Shown here: positions 7,443 to 15,538 of the stretch, piece after piece
Layout: the number at the start of each line of letters is the position of its first letter
Numbering within the stretch: position 1 is the stretch's first letter
Program-made: the position numbers and the translations under genes
Notes under the pieces: model-generated
Seen by the model: the letters and a program-made list of their open reading frames with translations, nothing else
Told to the model about the DNA's origin: nothing
Database searches by the model: none
Origin: Saccharopolyspora oryzae
GTDB lineage: Bacteria; Actinomycetota; Actinomycetes; Mycobacteriales; Pseudonocardiaceae
Direction of reading: 5' to 3'
Length of the DNA: 64,000 nucleotides
Assembly: GCF_027853915.1 (NCBI RefSeq)
Contig: NZ_JAQGLA010000009.1
Location: forward strand, 62,001 to 126,000

Positions 7443-8632
7443 TGGGTCTGATGTCCATGTCCCCCGAGGCGCAGCACGACGCCGATGTCGCCGTGATCGG
7501 ACTCGGTGCGATCGGAGCCATGGCCGCGTGGCGGCTCGCCGTCCGCGGCCACGGCGTCCACGGGTACGAGCGGTTCGGCATCGGGCACGACCGGGGCGCG
7601 TTCTCCGGGCAGACGCGGCGGTTCTCCGTGCAGAGCCAACGAGAACCGCGGCTCACCCCGCTCGCGCTGCAAGCGCTCGACCTCTGGCGCGGCCTGGAGA
7701 GCGCGACCGGGCGCAGCCTCCTGCACCTCGTCGGCGGCCTGATCCTCGGGCCGTCCGACGCGCCGGCGCTCGTCGCCGCGCACGCTTCGGCGCGCGCGGC
7801 CGGGCTCGACCACGAGGTGCTGGACAGCGCCGAGCTCAAGGAACGCTTTCCGCAGCACCTGGTCCGAGCCGGCGACGCGGGCGTCCTCGACCCGAAGGCG
7901 GGTTTCCTGCGACCGGAGCTGTCGGTGGTGACCGCGGCCCAACGGGCCGAGGAACTCGGTGCGGTCGTGTTCGACCACACGCGAGTGCTGGGCGTGGAGC
8001 CGGAAGCCGACGGCGTCGTGGTCCGGACCGAGACCGGTTCCCGGCGCTACGCCCACGTCGTGGTGGCGCCGGGAGCGCGGGCGCGCGACGTCCTCCCGGC
8101 GATGCGCACCGCGGTGCTGCCCCGGCGGGTGGTGCAGGCCTGGTACGTGCCGGACGACATCGACCGGTACCGCGGCGACGTGTTCCCGGTCTTCGAACGC
8201 GTCGGGGACGTCAACGCCTACGGCTTCCCGGTGGTCGACGGCGCCACGATCAAGATCGGCATCTACACCACCGGGCACCCCGTCGTCCACGACACCGACA
8301 ACCCGCCGCTGACCGTCGGCCGGGAACTCCTGCACCTCTTCCGGGACGCGGTGGCGACCTACTTCCCCGGGCTGCACGCCGACCCGGTGGCCACGACGAT
8401 CGGGCTGGAGGGCTACACCACCGACGGACAACCACTGCTGGGCGCGCTGCCCGACGAGCCGCGGATCATCGTTGCCTGCGGCTTCTCCGGGGCCGGGTTC
8501 AAGTTCGCCCCCGCCGTCGGCGACGTCGTCGCCGACCTGGTCACCGACGGGCGCACCCCGCGCGACGTCGACTTCCTGGCCCCGGACCGGCCGCTGGCGG
8601 ACTGGCCCCCGGACGCCCTGACCCCGGCGTGA
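7442..8632 (+). CDS. FAD-dependent oxidase, sarcosine/N-methyltryptophan oxidase-like
   Basis: A 396-residue flavoprotein of the monomeric sarcosine oxidase/SolA type. The N-terminus has VIGLGAIGAMAAWRL (about 17-31), then a YERF strand end and the RRFSVQS motif; the C-terminus has ACGFSGAGFKFAP, diagnostic of the MSOX group. Such enzymes oxidatively demethylate or deaminate N-methyl or secondary amino acids, yielding H2O2. The stretch where MSOX carries its FAD-linking Cys reads GLEGYTTDGQ, with no Cys, so the flavin may not be covalent. Start is the ATG overlapping the previous stop. Followed 39 bp later by a GntR regulator that probably controls the unit. Confidence 0.85.
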   Translation: MGLMSMSPEAQHDADVAVIGLGAIGAMAAWRLAVRGHGVHGYERFGIGHDRGAFSGQTRRFSVQSQREPRLTPLALQALDLWRGLESATGRSLLHLVGGLILGPSDAPALVAAHASARAAGLDHEVLDSAELKERFPQHLVRAGDAGVLDPKAGFLRPELSVVTAAQRAEELGAVVFDHTRVLGVEPEADGVVVRTETGSRRYAHVVVAPGARARDVLPAMRTAVLPRRVVQAWYVPDDIDRYRGDVFPVFERVGDVNAYGFPVVDGATIKIGIYTTGHPVVHDTDNPPLTVGRELLHLFRDAVATYFPGLHADPVATTIGLEGYTTDGQPLLGALPDEPRIIVACGFSGAGFKFAPAVGDVVADLVTDGRTPRDVDFLAPDRPLADWPPDALTPA

Positions 8633-8655
8633 CCTGCCGCGGCGCTGCCGAGCGG

Positions 8656-8688
8656 TATCATCGCACCTGACATGTCACGAAACGTTTC
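8656..8688 (+). promoter_or_regulatory. Near-leaderless promoter and tandem palindromes at the gntR start
   Basis: A TATCAT -10-like hexamer (8656-8661) lies 10 bases before the ATG, which would leave almost no leader. Two perfect 10-bp palindromes follow back to back: TGACATGTCA (8668-8677), which spans the start codon, and GAAACGTTTC (8679-8688) just inside the gene. The latter resembles LacI-family operators. Their position suggests autoregulation or repression at the start codon, but no binding evidence is available. Confidence 0.4.
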
Positions 8689-9391
8689 AGGCAGCGCGAC
8701 CGAGAGCGCCTACCAGCACCTCAAGCACCTGATCCTGACCAGCGAGCTGGCGCCGGGGGAGGAGCTGCGCGAGGTCGCCCTCACCGAGGCCACCGGGTTC
8801 GGCCGCTCCCCGGTCCGCGAGGCGCTGCGCCGCCTGGTGCAGGAGGGTTTCGTCGAGGTGCGCCCTCGGCAGGGCTACCGGGTCTCGGTGGTCACCCTGG
8901 CCAGCGTCCAGGACCTGTTCGAAATGCGACTCGTGCTCGAACCGGTGGCGGTCGAGCTCGCCGCGCAGCGCGCACCGCAGGAAGAGCTGGAGGAACTGCA
9001 CGCGCTCGCCCACAAGACGTACGTGCACGGTGACACGCTCAGCTACGAGCGGTTCCTCCAGGACAACCGGGAGTTCCACGTCCGCATCGCCAAGGCGACC
9101 GGCAACGAACGCCTGGCCAGGACCCTGCAAGGCCTGCTCGAGGAGATGCAGCGGCTGTTCTTCATCAGCCTCGGCAACCGCGACCGCGCCGCGGAGATGG
9201 TGCACGAGCACCACGACCTCCACGACGCGCTCCTGGCCCGAGACGCTCCCCGGGCCCGCGAGATCGTCGTCCAGCAGATCGAAGCGAGCCGAGCCCGGGT
9301 CCTCGAAGGGCTCGTCTCCGGAACCGAGCACCCGAACCGGGCCGCCACCGGCATCGTCCTGGCCGACACCACAGCCCCCCGACGCCGCTGA
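8672..9391 (+). CDS. GntR family transcriptional regulator, FCD (FadR-like) type
   Basis: A 239-residue regulator. Residues 10-75 form the winged helix-turn-helix, with GEELREVALTEATG and GRSPVREALRRLVQEGFV, the hallmark of GntR proteins. The rest is an all-helical FCD ligand/metal domain (EMRLVLEPVAVELAA, FHVRIAKATGN, HHDLHDALLARD) with the His residues that bind a metal in this group. It follows the acetyltransferase, ABM-like and flavin oxidase genes on the same strand and is the likely local regulator. The ATG sits inside a palindrome (see the regulatory site). Confidence 0.92.
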   Translation: MSRNVSGSATESAYQHLKHLILTSELAPGEELREVALTEATGFGRSPVREALRRLVQEGFVEVRPRQGYRVSVVTLASVQDLFEMRLVLEPVAVELAAQRAPQEELEELHALAHKTYVHGDTLSYERFLQDNREFHVRIAKATGNERLARTLQGLLEEMQRLFFISLGNRDRAAEMVHEHHDLHDALLARDAPRAREIVVQQIEASRARVLEGLVSGTEHPNRAATGIVLADTTAPRRR

Positions 9392-9451
9392 ACACCCGCC
9401 AGCCTCAACGGCGTGCAGCGCTAGTGCCGCATCAGGCAACGTTCGCCCTGT

Positions 9452-9470
9452 CGACTGCGGCTCGCAGTCG
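9452..9470 (+). terminator. Hairpin downstream of the gntR gene
   Basis: Perfect 8-bp stem CGACTGCG / CGCAGTCG with a 3-nt loop, 60 bp after the GntR stop. No strong T-tract follows (TTGATC), as is common for GC-rich actinomycete terminators, so the call rests on the stem and its position. Confidence 0.45.
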
Positions 9471-9528
9471 TTGATCGTCAGCGTGACGGTTTCGCCAGAT
9501 GATGCATCTGCCGGTTCCCGTCTTCAGC

Positions 9529-9534
9529 TACGCT
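9529..9534 (+). promoter_or_regulatory. TACGCT, candidate -10 for a leaderless GTG start
   Basis: TANNNT hexamer ending 7 bases before the GTG at 9542, the geometry of leaderless actinobacterial transcripts. No ribosome site precedes that GTG. No clear -35 was found. Confidence 0.35.
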
Positions 9535-9541
9535 GCCTGCC

Positions 9542-10099
9542 GTGTCCGCACGAACATGGTCACCCGATCCTGGGACGCCCGTGGTCGAGTATCGATCCGG
9601 CCGGGCGATGTTCATCGGCGGGCTGGCCATGTTCGTCTTCTTCGGGATGGCCTTCGTCTTCCCCGACATCGGGAACCCGTCGGGGACGTCGAAAGCCGAT
9701 CTTTCTCCGGCCCTCGTGTCGTTCCTGTTCGGCGCGTTCGCGCTGGGCGGCCTGCTGGTGATGGTCGGCTCCGTCCCCCGCACGCATCGCTTCGCCGTCG
9801 ATGAACGTGGACTGTGGTGGCGGGCCGGTCGCAAATCCGACCTGATCGCGTGGGACGAGCTGCGTGCCGTGCGCGGCCAGGAAGCCCGCCCGCCGGTCAA
9901 GGACGACCCGAACTCGAGGGCGGTGCGGTCGGCCCTGGTGTTCACCCCCGTGGACCGTCGCTTCGTCACCCGCCACAGCGCGCTGTTGCGACGCCTGCCC
10001 ACTGCCGATCCGGAAGTGGAGCTGAGACTGCCGGACACCACCACGGTCCGGCAGCTGGCTCAGGAGATAGCCAGAGTCCGGCCGGACCTGCTCCGCTAG
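9542..10099 (+). CDS. Small two-helix membrane protein, PH-like C-terminal region (unknown)
   Basis: A 185-residue protein I do not recognise. Two membrane segments are visible (AMFIGGLAMFVFFGMAFVF, about 23-41, and LVSFLFGAFALGGLLVMVG, about 58-76). A soluble C-terminal part follows with HRFAVDERGLWWRAGRKSDLIAWDEL, which resembles the strand pattern of bacterial PH-like/YdbT-type domains. Start is a GTG with no ribosome site and a -10-like box at leaderless spacing. Its TAG stop lies inside the CTAG that bounds the adjacent inverted-repeat element, so the true C-terminus may have been changed by an insertion there. Confidence 0.6.
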   Translation: MSARTWSPDPGTPVVEYRSGRAMFIGGLAMFVFFGMAFVFPDIGNPSGTSKADLSPALVSFLFGAFALGGLLVMVGSVPRTHRFAVDERGLWWRAGRKSDLIAWDELRAVRGQEARPPVKDDPNSRAVRSALVFTPVDRRFVTRHSALLRRLPTADPEVELRLPDTTTVRQLAQEIARVRPDLLR

Positions 10100-10185
10100 G
10101 GCGTGTATCGAAGTGCTGGCCCGTTGATGTGCCATCGACCAAGACGATGATCTTTCCGGAGATCTCGTGGCCGGACACGCCCTAG
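10096..10185. repeat. 90-bp segment bounded by 11-bp perfect inverted repeats (CTAG ends), MITE-like
   Basis: CTAGGGCGTGT at 10096-10106 is repeated inverted as ACACGCCCTAG at 10175-10185. If the outer CTAG is a duplicated target, the element is 82 bp with 7-bp terminal repeats. No transposase is inside. Both flanking reading frames stop within the CTAG: the plus-strand membrane protein at the left end and the minus-strand gnd remnant at the right end. This fits a small non-autonomous insertion or IS end fragments, but a long-loop structural element between convergent genes is not excluded. Confidence 0.5.
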
Positions 10186-10397
10186 TGGTCGGTGATGGTG
10201 GTTTCGGTGCGGTTGTCGGACCACCGGGTGTGGAAGGTGCCGGGTTCGTCGATGCGGTGGAAGGTGTGGGCTCCGAAGTAGTCGCGTTGGCCTTGGACGA
10301 GTGCGGCGGGGAGGCGTTTGGCGGCGAGTGAGTCGTAGTAGCTCAGTGCGGCGCCGAATCCGGGGATGGGAACTCCGGAGAGGGCTGCGGTTGCGAC
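10182..10397 (-). pseudogene. gnd: C-terminal remnant of 6-phosphogluconate dehydrogenase
   Basis: A 71-codon stretch with no start signal whose translation matches the extreme C-terminus of decarboxylating 6-phosphogluconate dehydrogenase: LSGVPIPGFGAALSYYD, then RLPAALVQGQRDYFGAHTF, which contains the conserved substrate-binding Arg and His, and a final FHTRWS segment. The complete enzyme has roughly 300 to 480 residues depending on subfamily, so most of the gene is missing. Homology stops abruptly at about 10397, and the TAG stop coincides with the edge of the CTAG inverted-repeat element. It probably marks a deletion or rearrangement breakpoint; a functional gnd should exist elsewhere. 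Confidence 0.8.
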
Positions 10398-10498
10398 AAG
10401 TGGATCCGACCCGCGTGACTCCCGAAGCTGTTGCCACGAAGACGAATTCGCGACTCGGTGCCCCGCATCAGGGGTGAGATCACGGCCTGCCGCGGGTG
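10398..10498. other. Short non-coding stretch between gnd remnant and gudD
   Basis: About 100 bp with no convincing gene. It may be the rest of the rearranged junction next to the gnd remnant. Confidence 0.4.
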
Positions 10499-11836
10499 TC
10501 AGTCGCGGTCGAGGGCTGGGCGTTTGGGGTTGAAGGTCCAGCCCGGGATCAGGTGCTGCATCGCTGCTGCGTCGTCGCGGGCTCCGAGGCATTGCTCCAG
10601 GTAGAGCTCGTGGGCTGCCTGCACCCGGTCCACGTCGAGGACCACCCCGAGGCCGGGGGAGGCGGGGACGTCGATCCGGCCTTCGGTGATGCGCAGCGGA
10701 TCCCGGGTGATCCGCTGGCCGTCCTGCCAGATCCAGTGGGTGTCGATCGCGGTGATCTCGCCGGGGGCCGCCGCTGCGACGTGGGTGAACATCGCCAGGG
10801 ACACGTCGAAGTGGTTGTTGGAGTGCGAGCCCCAGGTCAGGCCCCACTCGTGGCAGAGCTGGGCCACCCGCACCGAGCCGCTCATCGTCCAGAAGTGCGG
10901 GTCTGCCAGGGGGATGTCCACCGCTGCGGCGCGGATCGCGTGGTGGAGCTGCCGCCAGTCGGTGGCGATCATGTTGGTGGCGGTGGGCAACCCGGTCGCG
11001 CGGCGGAACTCCGCCATCGTCTCGCGACCCGAGTAGCCGCCCTCGGCGCCGCACGGGTCCTCCGCGTAGGCGAGGACGTCGCGCAGGGCGCGGCCGATCT
11101 CGATCGCTTCGGCCAGCTGCCAGCCGCCATTGGGGTCCAGGGTGATCCGCGCTTCGGGGAACCGCTGCGCCAGCGCGGTGACGACCTCGGCTTCGGCCGG
11201 TCCGGGCAGGACACCGCCCTTGAGCTTGAAGTCGCGGAACCCGTAGCGCTGCCGCGCCGCTTCCGCCAAGCGCACGACCGATTCCGGTGTGAGGGCTTCC
11301 TCGTGGCGCAGGCGCAGCCAGTCGTCGTCGGGTTCGTCCGCCGGGCTCCGGTAGGCGAGGTCGGTTCGCTTCCGGTCGCCGACGAAGAAAAGGTAGCCGA
11401 GCACCGGCACCGAGTCGCGCTGCTGCCCGTCGCCGAGCAGTTCGGCCACCGGCACCTCCAGGTGCTGGCCGAGGAGGTCGAGCATCGCCGACTCGATCGC
11501 CGTGCTGGCGTGGACCGCGACGCGCAGGTCGAAGGTCTGCGCGCCGCGACCGCCCGCATCGCGGTCGGCGAACCGGGCGCGCACCTCGCCGAGGACCGAG
11601 CGCACCCGGGCGACCGGCCGTCCGACGACCAGGTCCGCCGCGTCGTCGAGCGTGCTGCGGATCGGTTCGCCGCCGGGCACCTCGCCGACCCCGGTCCGGC
11701 CTTCGGAATCGGTGAGGATCACCAGGTTTCGGGTGAAGTGCGGGGCGTGGGCCCCGCTGAGGTTGAGCAGCATGCTGTCGTGCCCGGCGATCGGGACCAC
11801 CCGCATCGCGGTGACCACGGGCTGCTTCTGCGTCAT
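10499..11836 (-). CDS. gudD: D-glucarate dehydratase
   Basis: Enolase-superfamily acid-sugar dehydratase, 445 residues, the usual GudD length. It converts D-glucarate (and often L-idarate) to 5-dehydro-4-deoxy-D-glucarate. The capping domain starts with [10 protein letters not shown] and the glucarate-dehydratase signature GEVPGGE. The barrel has the KLKGG lysine pair (about 205), the DPNGGW metal site (about 235), [13 protein letters not shown] and the catalytic His in GSHSNNHF (about 340). It lies downstream of the 5-dehydro-4-deoxyglucarate dehydratase gene on the same strand, giving two consecutive steps of aldarate breakdown. A short palindrome just upstream may regulate it. Confidence 0.95.
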   Translation of the reverse strand: MTQKQPVVTAMRVVPIAGHDSMLLNLSGAHAPHFTRNLVILTDSEGRTGVGEVPGGEPIRSTLDDAADLVVGRPVARVRSVLGEVRARFADRDAGGRGAQTFDLRVAVHASTAIESAMLDLLGQHLEVPVAELLGDGQQRDSVPVLGYLFFVGDRKRTDLAYRSPADEPDDDWLRLRHEEALTPESVVRLAEAARQRYGFRDFKLKGGVLPGPAEAEVVTALAQRFPEARITLDPNGGWQLAEAIEIGRALRDVLAYAEDPCGAEGGYSGRETMAEFRRATGLPTATNMIATDWRQLHHAIRAAAVDIPLADPHFWTMSGSVRVAQLCHEWGLTWGSHSNNHFDVSLAMFTHVAAAAPGEITAIDTHWIWQDGQRITRDPLRITEGRIDVPASPGLGVVLDVDRVQAAHELYLEQCLGARDDAAAMQHLIPGWTFNPKRPALDRD

Positions 11837-11851
11837 GCGTTCCTCCGCACC

Positions 11852-11862
11852 AAAACGGTTTT
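11852..11862. promoter_or_regulatory. AAAACGGTTTT palindrome upstream of gudD
   Basis: An 11-bp palindrome (AAAAC-G-GTTTT) centred about 20 bp upstream of the gudD start, AT-rich against a GC-rich background. It may be an operator or part of a promoter; no matching site was found at the other aldarate genes. Confidence 0.3.
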
Positions 11863-11901
11863 CGCAGCGCGGCTCGCCCGCCGCCGGGCGCCGCTGCCAC
11901 G

Positions 11902-11985
11902 TCAGGCGATCGGGATGAAAACCTCGTTGAAATCGCGCGTCCCGTTCAGGAACGCCGGAGCCGGCGATTCGGTGGGTGGTGTCAT
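11902..11985 (-). CDS. 27-residue ORF coupled to kdgD (possible remnant)
   Basis: The ATG overlaps the stop of the upstream dehydratase gene (TGATG), and the frame runs 27 codons, ending [11 protein letters not shown], before gudD. I do not recognise the peptide. It may be a real coupled micro-ORF or the trace of a deleted gene; the missing pathway enzyme, 2-oxoglutarate semialdehyde dehydrogenase, would be expected in such an operon, but this peptide shows no clear match to it. Length and composition give weak support. Confidence 0.3.
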   Translation of the reverse strand: MTPPTESPAPAFLNGTRDFNEVFIPIA

Positions 11986-12905
11986 CACTCCTCCGGCACG
12001 CGCTCGACCAGGTCGGCCAGCGCGGCGAGTTCGGCGTCGTCCAGGTCGACGAGCGGCGGGCGCACCGGCCCGGCCGGGCGGCCGATGACCTTCATGCCCG
12101 CCTTCACGATGCTCACCGCGTACCCGGCGCGCCGGTTGCGGATGTCGCAGTACGGCAGCACGAACTCGTTCAGGTACCGGTACACCGCGGCGCGGTCCCG
12201 ATCTCTGACCGCCCGGTAGAAGCGCAGCGCGAACTCCGGCACGAAGTTGAACATCGCCGACGAGTAGGTGGTCACGCCCAGTTCCAGCAGCGGCAGTGCG
12301 AACGTCTCGGCAGTGGGCAGTCCGCCGACGTAGGTGAGCCGGTCGCCGAGCCGGGAGTACAGGCGGGTCATCTTCTCCACGTTGCCGACGCCGTCCTTGA
12401 ACCCGACCAGGTTCGGGCAGTCCTCGGCGAGCTCCGCGACCGTGGTGTCCTCGAAGATCGCGTTGGCCCGGCTGTAGAGGACCACCCCGAGCCCGGTGGC
12501 GGCGCAGACCGCCCGGACGTGCGCGGCGAGCCCGGCCTGGTCGGCTTCGGTCAGGTAGGGCGGGAGCAGCAGCAGACCGGCTGCCCCGGCGCGTTCGGCG
12601 GCGCGGGCCATCTCCACCGCCGTCGCGGTGCCGTACCCGGCCGGGGCGATCACCGGCAGTCCCGCAGGCACCTCCTGCACGGCGGCGGTCACCACCTGCT
12701 CGACCTCGGCCGGGGTCAGCGAGAAGAACTCGCCGGTGCCGCCGGCCGCGAACAGCCCGGCCGCGCCGAAACGGCTCAACCAGCCGATGTTCTCGCGGTA
12801 GGCGGCCTCGTCGAAGCCGAGGTCGGGCCGGAAGTGGGTCACCGGGAACGACAGCAACCCGCTGGCGAGCTGCCGGGCCATGCCGGTGGGCGAGTACGCG
12901 GACAT
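11985..12905 (-). CDS. kdgD: 5-dehydro-4-deoxyglucarate dehydratase
   Basis: Class I aldolase-fold lyase of the DapA family, 306 residues. It converts 5-dehydro-4-deoxy-D-glucarate to 2-oxoglutarate semialdehyde with loss of water and CO2. The [10 protein letters not shown] motif (about residues 54-63), the catalytic Tyr region in LYSRAN and the Schiff-base Lys in GFKDGVGN (about 190) are present; GTGEF is the DapA-type dicarbonyl/carboxylate loop. Start is the ATG at 12905 with GGAGGAG seven bases upstream, preferred over the adjacent TTG. It is the first gene of the minus-strand aldarate unit and is divergent from a LysR regulator. Confidence 0.92.
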   Translation of the reverse strand: MSAYSPTGMARQLASGLLSFPVTHFRPDLGFDEAAYRENIGWLSRFGAAGLFAAGGTGEFFSLTPAEVEQVVTAAVQEVPAGLPVIAPAGYGTATAVEMARAAERAGAAGLLLLPPYLTEADQAGLAAHVRAVCAATGLGVVLYSRANAIFEDTTVAELAEDCPNLVGFKDGVGNVEKMTRLYSRLGDRLTYVGGLPTAETFALPLLELGVTTYSSAMFNFVPEFALRFYRAVRDRDRAAVYRYLNEFVLPYCDIRNRRAGYAVSIVKAGMKVIGRPAGPVRPPLVDLDDAELAALADLVERVPEE

Positions 12906-13073
12906 CAAAGATCTCCTCCGTGGGCGATTCCTGACGACGTCCTTGCCGGCTGCGCGGCCCGGCGGCTGGGCGGTGCGTTCGCCGACGAGCAGGAGCGACT
13001 TCCTGGTGTCTTCGGACGGTCGGTCTGCGGATGACAGTAAGGTGGCCCATCAATGCCCGTCCAAATCAAACAA

Positions 13074-13089
13074 TGCATCTACTGATACC
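13074..13089. promoter_or_regulatory. Copy of the aldarate operator motif upstream of lysR
   Basis: TGCATCTACTGATACC matches 12 of 16 positions of the palindromic site at 17114-17129, including the complete TGATACC right arm. It lies 13 bp upstream of the LysR ATG in the divergent kdgD/lysR region, so one regulator may control both parts of the cluster. Confidence 0.45.
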
Positions 13090-13101
13090 GGGGCAGCATC
13101 G

Positions 13102-13977
13102 ATGTTCACGCTCAACCAACTCACGGGTTTCGTCGCGGTGGCCGAGGAGCAGCACTTCGGCCGGGCCGCGCAGCGGCTGCGCATGACCCAGCCCCCGCTG
13201 ACCCGGCAGATCCAGCAGCTGGAGAAGGAGCTCAAGGTCCAGCTGTTCGACCGCACCAGCCGCACCGTGCGGCTGACTCCGGCCGGCCGCGCGTTCCTGC
13301 AGGACGCGCGACGTCTGCTGCACGAGGCGGAGAACGCCGCGCTCTCGGTGCGGCGCGCGACCCTCGGCCAGGCCGGCATCATCCGCATCGGGTTCACCGC
13401 GACCTCGGCGTACGGGGTGCTCGGCGGCCTGCTGGCCACCGTTCGCGAGCACCTGCCGCACGTGGACGTGGTGCTGCACGAGCTGGTGACCCGCGACCAG
13501 GCGGAACGGCTGTCGGGCGGTTCCCTGGACCTCGGGCTCGCCCGCCCGCCGGCCGCGCGTCCCGAGCTGGCGTCGCGGCTGTTCCGCTCCGAACCCCTGC
13601 TGGCCGCGCTGCCGGACGGGCACCCGCTCGCGGATGGCTCCGAACCGCTGGAACTGGGCGAGTTCCACGGCGCCGACGTGGTGATGTACTCCCCGACGGA
13701 AGCGCGGTACTTCCACGAACTGCTCGTCACCGCCTTCGGCCGGACCGGGGTGCGGCCGACGTACGTGCAGCACGTCAGCCAGATCCACACCGCTCTGGCC
13801 CTGGTGCAGGTCGGGCTCGGTGCCGCGCTGGTGCCCGCCACCGCGGCACGGCTGCACTTCGAAGGCGTGCGCTTCCGACCGCTGCAGCTGCCCGAACCGG
13901 ATCCGGTGGAACTGCACCTGGTCTGGCGCCGCGCGAACGACAACCCGGCTCTGCACGCGCTGCTCGATCTGCTCTGA
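13102..13977 (+). CDS. LysR family transcriptional regulator of the aldarate cluster
   Basis: A 291-residue LysR protein. The N-terminal helix-turn-helix is canonical (HFGRAAQRLRMTQPPLTRQI, LEKELKVQLFDRT, LTPAGRAFL). The C-terminal periplasmic-binding-like effector domain starts near residue 90 with IRIGFTATSAYGVL. It is divergent from the kdgD-gudD unit and sits beside the TctABC/galactarate dehydratase genes, the classic position for an activator responding to the pathway substrate. The likely start is the ATG at 13102; the ribosome site is weak. Confidence 0.93.
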   Translation: MFTLNQLTGFVAVAEEQHFGRAAQRLRMTQPPLTRQIQQLEKELKVQLFDRTSRTVRLTPAGRAFLQDARRLLHEAENAALSVRRATLGQAGIIRIGFTATSAYGVLGGLLATVREHLPHVDVVLHELVTRDQAERLSGGSLDLGLARPPAARPELASRLFRSEPLLAALPDGHPLADGSEPLELGEFHGADVVMYSPTEARYFHELLVTAFGRTGVRPTYVQHVSQIHTALALVQVGLGAALVPATAARLHFEGVRFRPLQLPEPDPVELHLVWRRANDNPALHALLDLL

Positions 13978-13994
13978 CCCACCACTGTGGACAC

Positions 13995-15479
13995 TCAGCG
14001 GCTCCTGGCGCGGACGAGCCGTTGCACGAGCGGGAACAGCGCGACGACGGCCAGGAACACGAGCAGGGTGCCGGAGATCGGCCTGGTGACGAAGCCGGTC
14101 GGGTCCCCCTCGAACAGCAGCAACGACCGCCGCAGCGAGGTCTCCAGCAGCGAGCCGAGGACGAACGCCAGCACCAGCGGACCGGGTTCGAAGCCGAACT
14201 TCTTCATCAGGTAGCCGAGCACGCCGAAAGCGATCACCAGCGCGATGTCGAAAACGCTGTTGCGGACGGTGTAAACGCCCACCAGCGTGATCAGCACGGT
14301 GATCGGCGCGAGCACCGCCGGGCGCACCCGCAGGATCTTCACGAACAGCCCGACCAGCGGGATGCTCATGATCAGCAGCAGGACGTTGCCGAGGTACATG
14401 GAGTTCACCACGCCCCAGAACAGCTCCGGGTCCTCGTCGACCAGCTGCGGGCCCGGCGTCACGCCCTGGATCAGCAGCGCGCCGAAGATCATCGCCATCG
14501 TGGCGTTGGCCGGGATCCCGAGCGTGAGCAGCGGGATGAACGACGACGTCGCTGCGGCGTTGTTCGCCGTCTCCGGCGCGGCCACCCCCTCGACCGCGCC
14601 CTGGCCGAACCGCTCCGGGGTCTTCGACCGGCGCTTCTCCACCGCGTAGGCCGCGAGCGAGGCGAGCGTCGCGCCACCGCCGGGCAGCACCCCGAGCACG
14701 AACCCGAGGACCGAACCCCGGCCGATCGCCCCGGCCGACTGCCGGAGGTCGCCGCGCGACGGCCAGGCGTTGGCGACCCGCGTGGCGGTCATCGTGCCCT
14801 GCTGCCGCTGTTCGAGGTTGTGGAGGATCTCGCCGAGCCCGAACACGCCCATCGCGATCGGCACGAAGTCGAGCCCGTCCGAGAGCGGCAGCAAGTCGAA
14901 GGTGAACCGCTCCGAGCCGGTGAACGCGTCCCGGCCGACGGTGGCCAGCAGCAGGCCGACGCACGCGGCGACGATCGCCTTCACCCGGCCGCCGTTGCTG
15001 ACGGTGGCGACCAGCAGGATGCCGAGCAGGGCGAGGGCCGCGTACTCGGGCGGGCCGAAGTCGAGCGCGAACCCGGCGATCAGCGGCGCGAGCACCGACA
15101 GCACCACGATCGAGGCGGTGCCGCCGACGAACGACCCGATCGCCGCGATGCCCAGCGCGGTCCCGGCCCGGCCCTGGCGGGCCAGTGCGTAGCCGTCGAA
15201 GACCGTCACCACCGACGACGCCTCGCCGGGCAACCGCAGCAGCACCGAGGTGATGGTGCCGCCGTACTGCGCGCCGTAGAAGATGCCGGCGAGCATGATG
15301 ATCGCCGTGACCGGCTCGACGTTGAAGGTCAACGGCAGCAGGATCGCGATCGTGGCGGCCGGGCCGAGCCCGGGCAGCACCCCGACCAGCATCCCGATCA
15401 CCACGCCGATCAGGCAGTAGAGCAGGTTGGTGGGTTCGAGAACGACGCCGAACCCCTCGATCACCGGGGCCAGATCCAT
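13995..15479 (-). CDS. tctA: Tripartite tricarboxylate transporter, large permease TctA
   Basis: Large membrane subunit of a TTT-family secondary importer, 494 residues with about 11-12 predicted membrane segments. The N-terminus has the family GVLPGLGPAATIAILLPLTF motif, and the middle has a second related loop (GVLPGGGATLASLAAY), the pair expected for TctA. The ATG at 15479 with AGGAG five to six bases upstream is chosen over longer in-frame extensions, which run through the tctB end. It is the last gene of a tctC-tctB-tctA operon. TTT systems carry citrate and other carboxylates; here the neighbours suggest an aldarate. Confidence 0.93.
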   Translation of the reverse strand: MDLAPVIEGFGVVLEPTNLLYCLIGVVIGMLVGVLPGLGPAATIAILLPLTFNVEPVTAIIMLAGIFYGAQYGGTITSVLLRLPGEASSVVTVFDGYALARQGRAGTALGIAAIGSFVGGTASIVVLSVLAPLIAGFALDFGPPEYAALALLGILLVATVSNGGRVKAIVAACVGLLLATVGRDAFTGSERFTFDLLPLSDGLDFVPIAMGVFGLGEILHNLEQRQQGTMTATRVANAWPSRGDLRQSAGAIGRGSVLGFVLGVLPGGGATLASLAAYAVEKRRSKTPERFGQGAVEGVAAPETANNAAATSSFIPLLTLGIPANATMAMIFGALLIQGVTPGPQLVDEDPELFWGVVNSMYLGNVLLLIMSIPLVGLFVKILRVRPAVLAPITVLITLVGVYTVRNSVFDIALVIAFGVLGYLMKKFGFEPGPLVLAFVLGSLLETSLRRSLLLFEGDPTGFVTRPISGTLLVFLAVVALFPLVQRLVRARSR

Positions 15480-15538
15480 CGCCGCTCCTAACGGGGGGTG
15501 TCGTGCACGGCGGCCGGAACCGGGAGCTCTTCTCCGGT

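Noticed and set aside
10106-10175. Short open frame inside the inverted-repeat element as a transposase fragment
   Set aside because: No recognisable transposase motif and too short to support a family call.
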